5,713 nt of DNA, taken from contig WFQV01000180.1 of NCBI GenBank assembly GCA_015486905.1, positions 1-5,713 of the forward strand. The letters are read 5' to 3'. The notes below the pieces were generated by a model. It was not told where the DNA came from. It saw only the letters and a list, made by a program, of their open reading frames with translations, and did no database searches. Source of the stretch: Melioribacteraceae bacterium. Lineage in GTDB: Bacteria > Bacteroidota > Ignavibacteria > Ignavibacteriales > Melioribacteraceae. The position numbers and the translations under genes were made by a program. Shown piece by piece: positions 5,679-5,713 of the stretch (the stretch's first letter is position 1; every line of letters begins with the position of its first letter).

Positions 5679-5713
5679 ATCTAAACAAAAAATAACAGAA
5701 CAATCATCCATCC

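Larger units (their letters stand above)
5190..5713. other. Gene-free region of repeats and palindromes
   Basis: No reading frame here has a credible start, ribosome binding site and protein-like composition. The region holds, in order, a purine-rich heptamer array, three GC-rich hairpins in otherwise AT-rich DNA, and a short pyrimidine hexamer repeat, each listed separately. I see no tRNA, and no transposase remnant or target-site duplication. The last ~35 bases (A-rich, about 5679-5713) could be the leader of a gene beyond the right edge, but nothing proves it. Confidence 0.6.

Noticed and set aside
5225..5690. CRISPR array
   Set aside because: Repeat units are only 6-7 bases with no regular spacers, the hairpins differ from each other, and no cas genes are present.

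Overview
The window looks like a chromosomal piece from an AT-rich, Gram-negative bacterium of the Bacteroidota/Chlorobi/Ignavibacteria (FCB) group. The evidence is a large outer-membrane beta-barrel protein ending in phenylalanine, a lipoprotein with a lipobox, two matches to the Bacteroidota-type -7 promoter box TAnnTTTG, weak AGG-type ribosome binding sites, and intergenic DNA of purine-rich heptamers and GC-rich palindromes. Ignavibacteria is my best guess, from the architecture of the large envelope protein. It is inference only, because there is no rRNA or other phylogenetic marker here.

Layout. Bases 1-889 hold the 3' part of rnr (RNase R), with the end of the RNB domain and the S1 domain. 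After a 39-base gap, bases 929-4123 encode a 1064-residue envelope protein with a signal peptide, a gluzincin-type metallopeptidase domain (HEXXH plus a downstream Glu), about six TolB/PD40-like propeller repeats and a C-terminal Omp85/BamA-like barrel. It converges on a small FmdB-type zinc-ribbon gene (4428-4147, minus strand). A 14-bp perfect inverted repeat between them overlaps the last codons of the zinc-ribbon gene and probably terminates both transcripts. A divergent lipoprotein gene (4533 or 4500 to 5189) shares a 70-105 base intergenic region with the zinc-ribbon gene, and that region has a TAnnTTTG box facing each way.

Bases 5190-5713 hold no credible gene. They contain a degenerate 7-bp-period purine-rich array (about 5225-5335), three GC-rich hairpins (5394-5435, 5492-5530, 5562-5587) and a short pyrimidine hexamer repeat (5661-5678).

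There is no mobile element, CRISPR array, phage gene or defence cassette. Apart from rnr, the theme is the cell envelope. The most interesting object is the protease-propeller-barrel fusion, which combines in one chain activities that resemble separate envelope factors (BepA-like protease, TolB/BamB-like propeller, BamA-like barrel). Its real function cannot be read from sequence alone.
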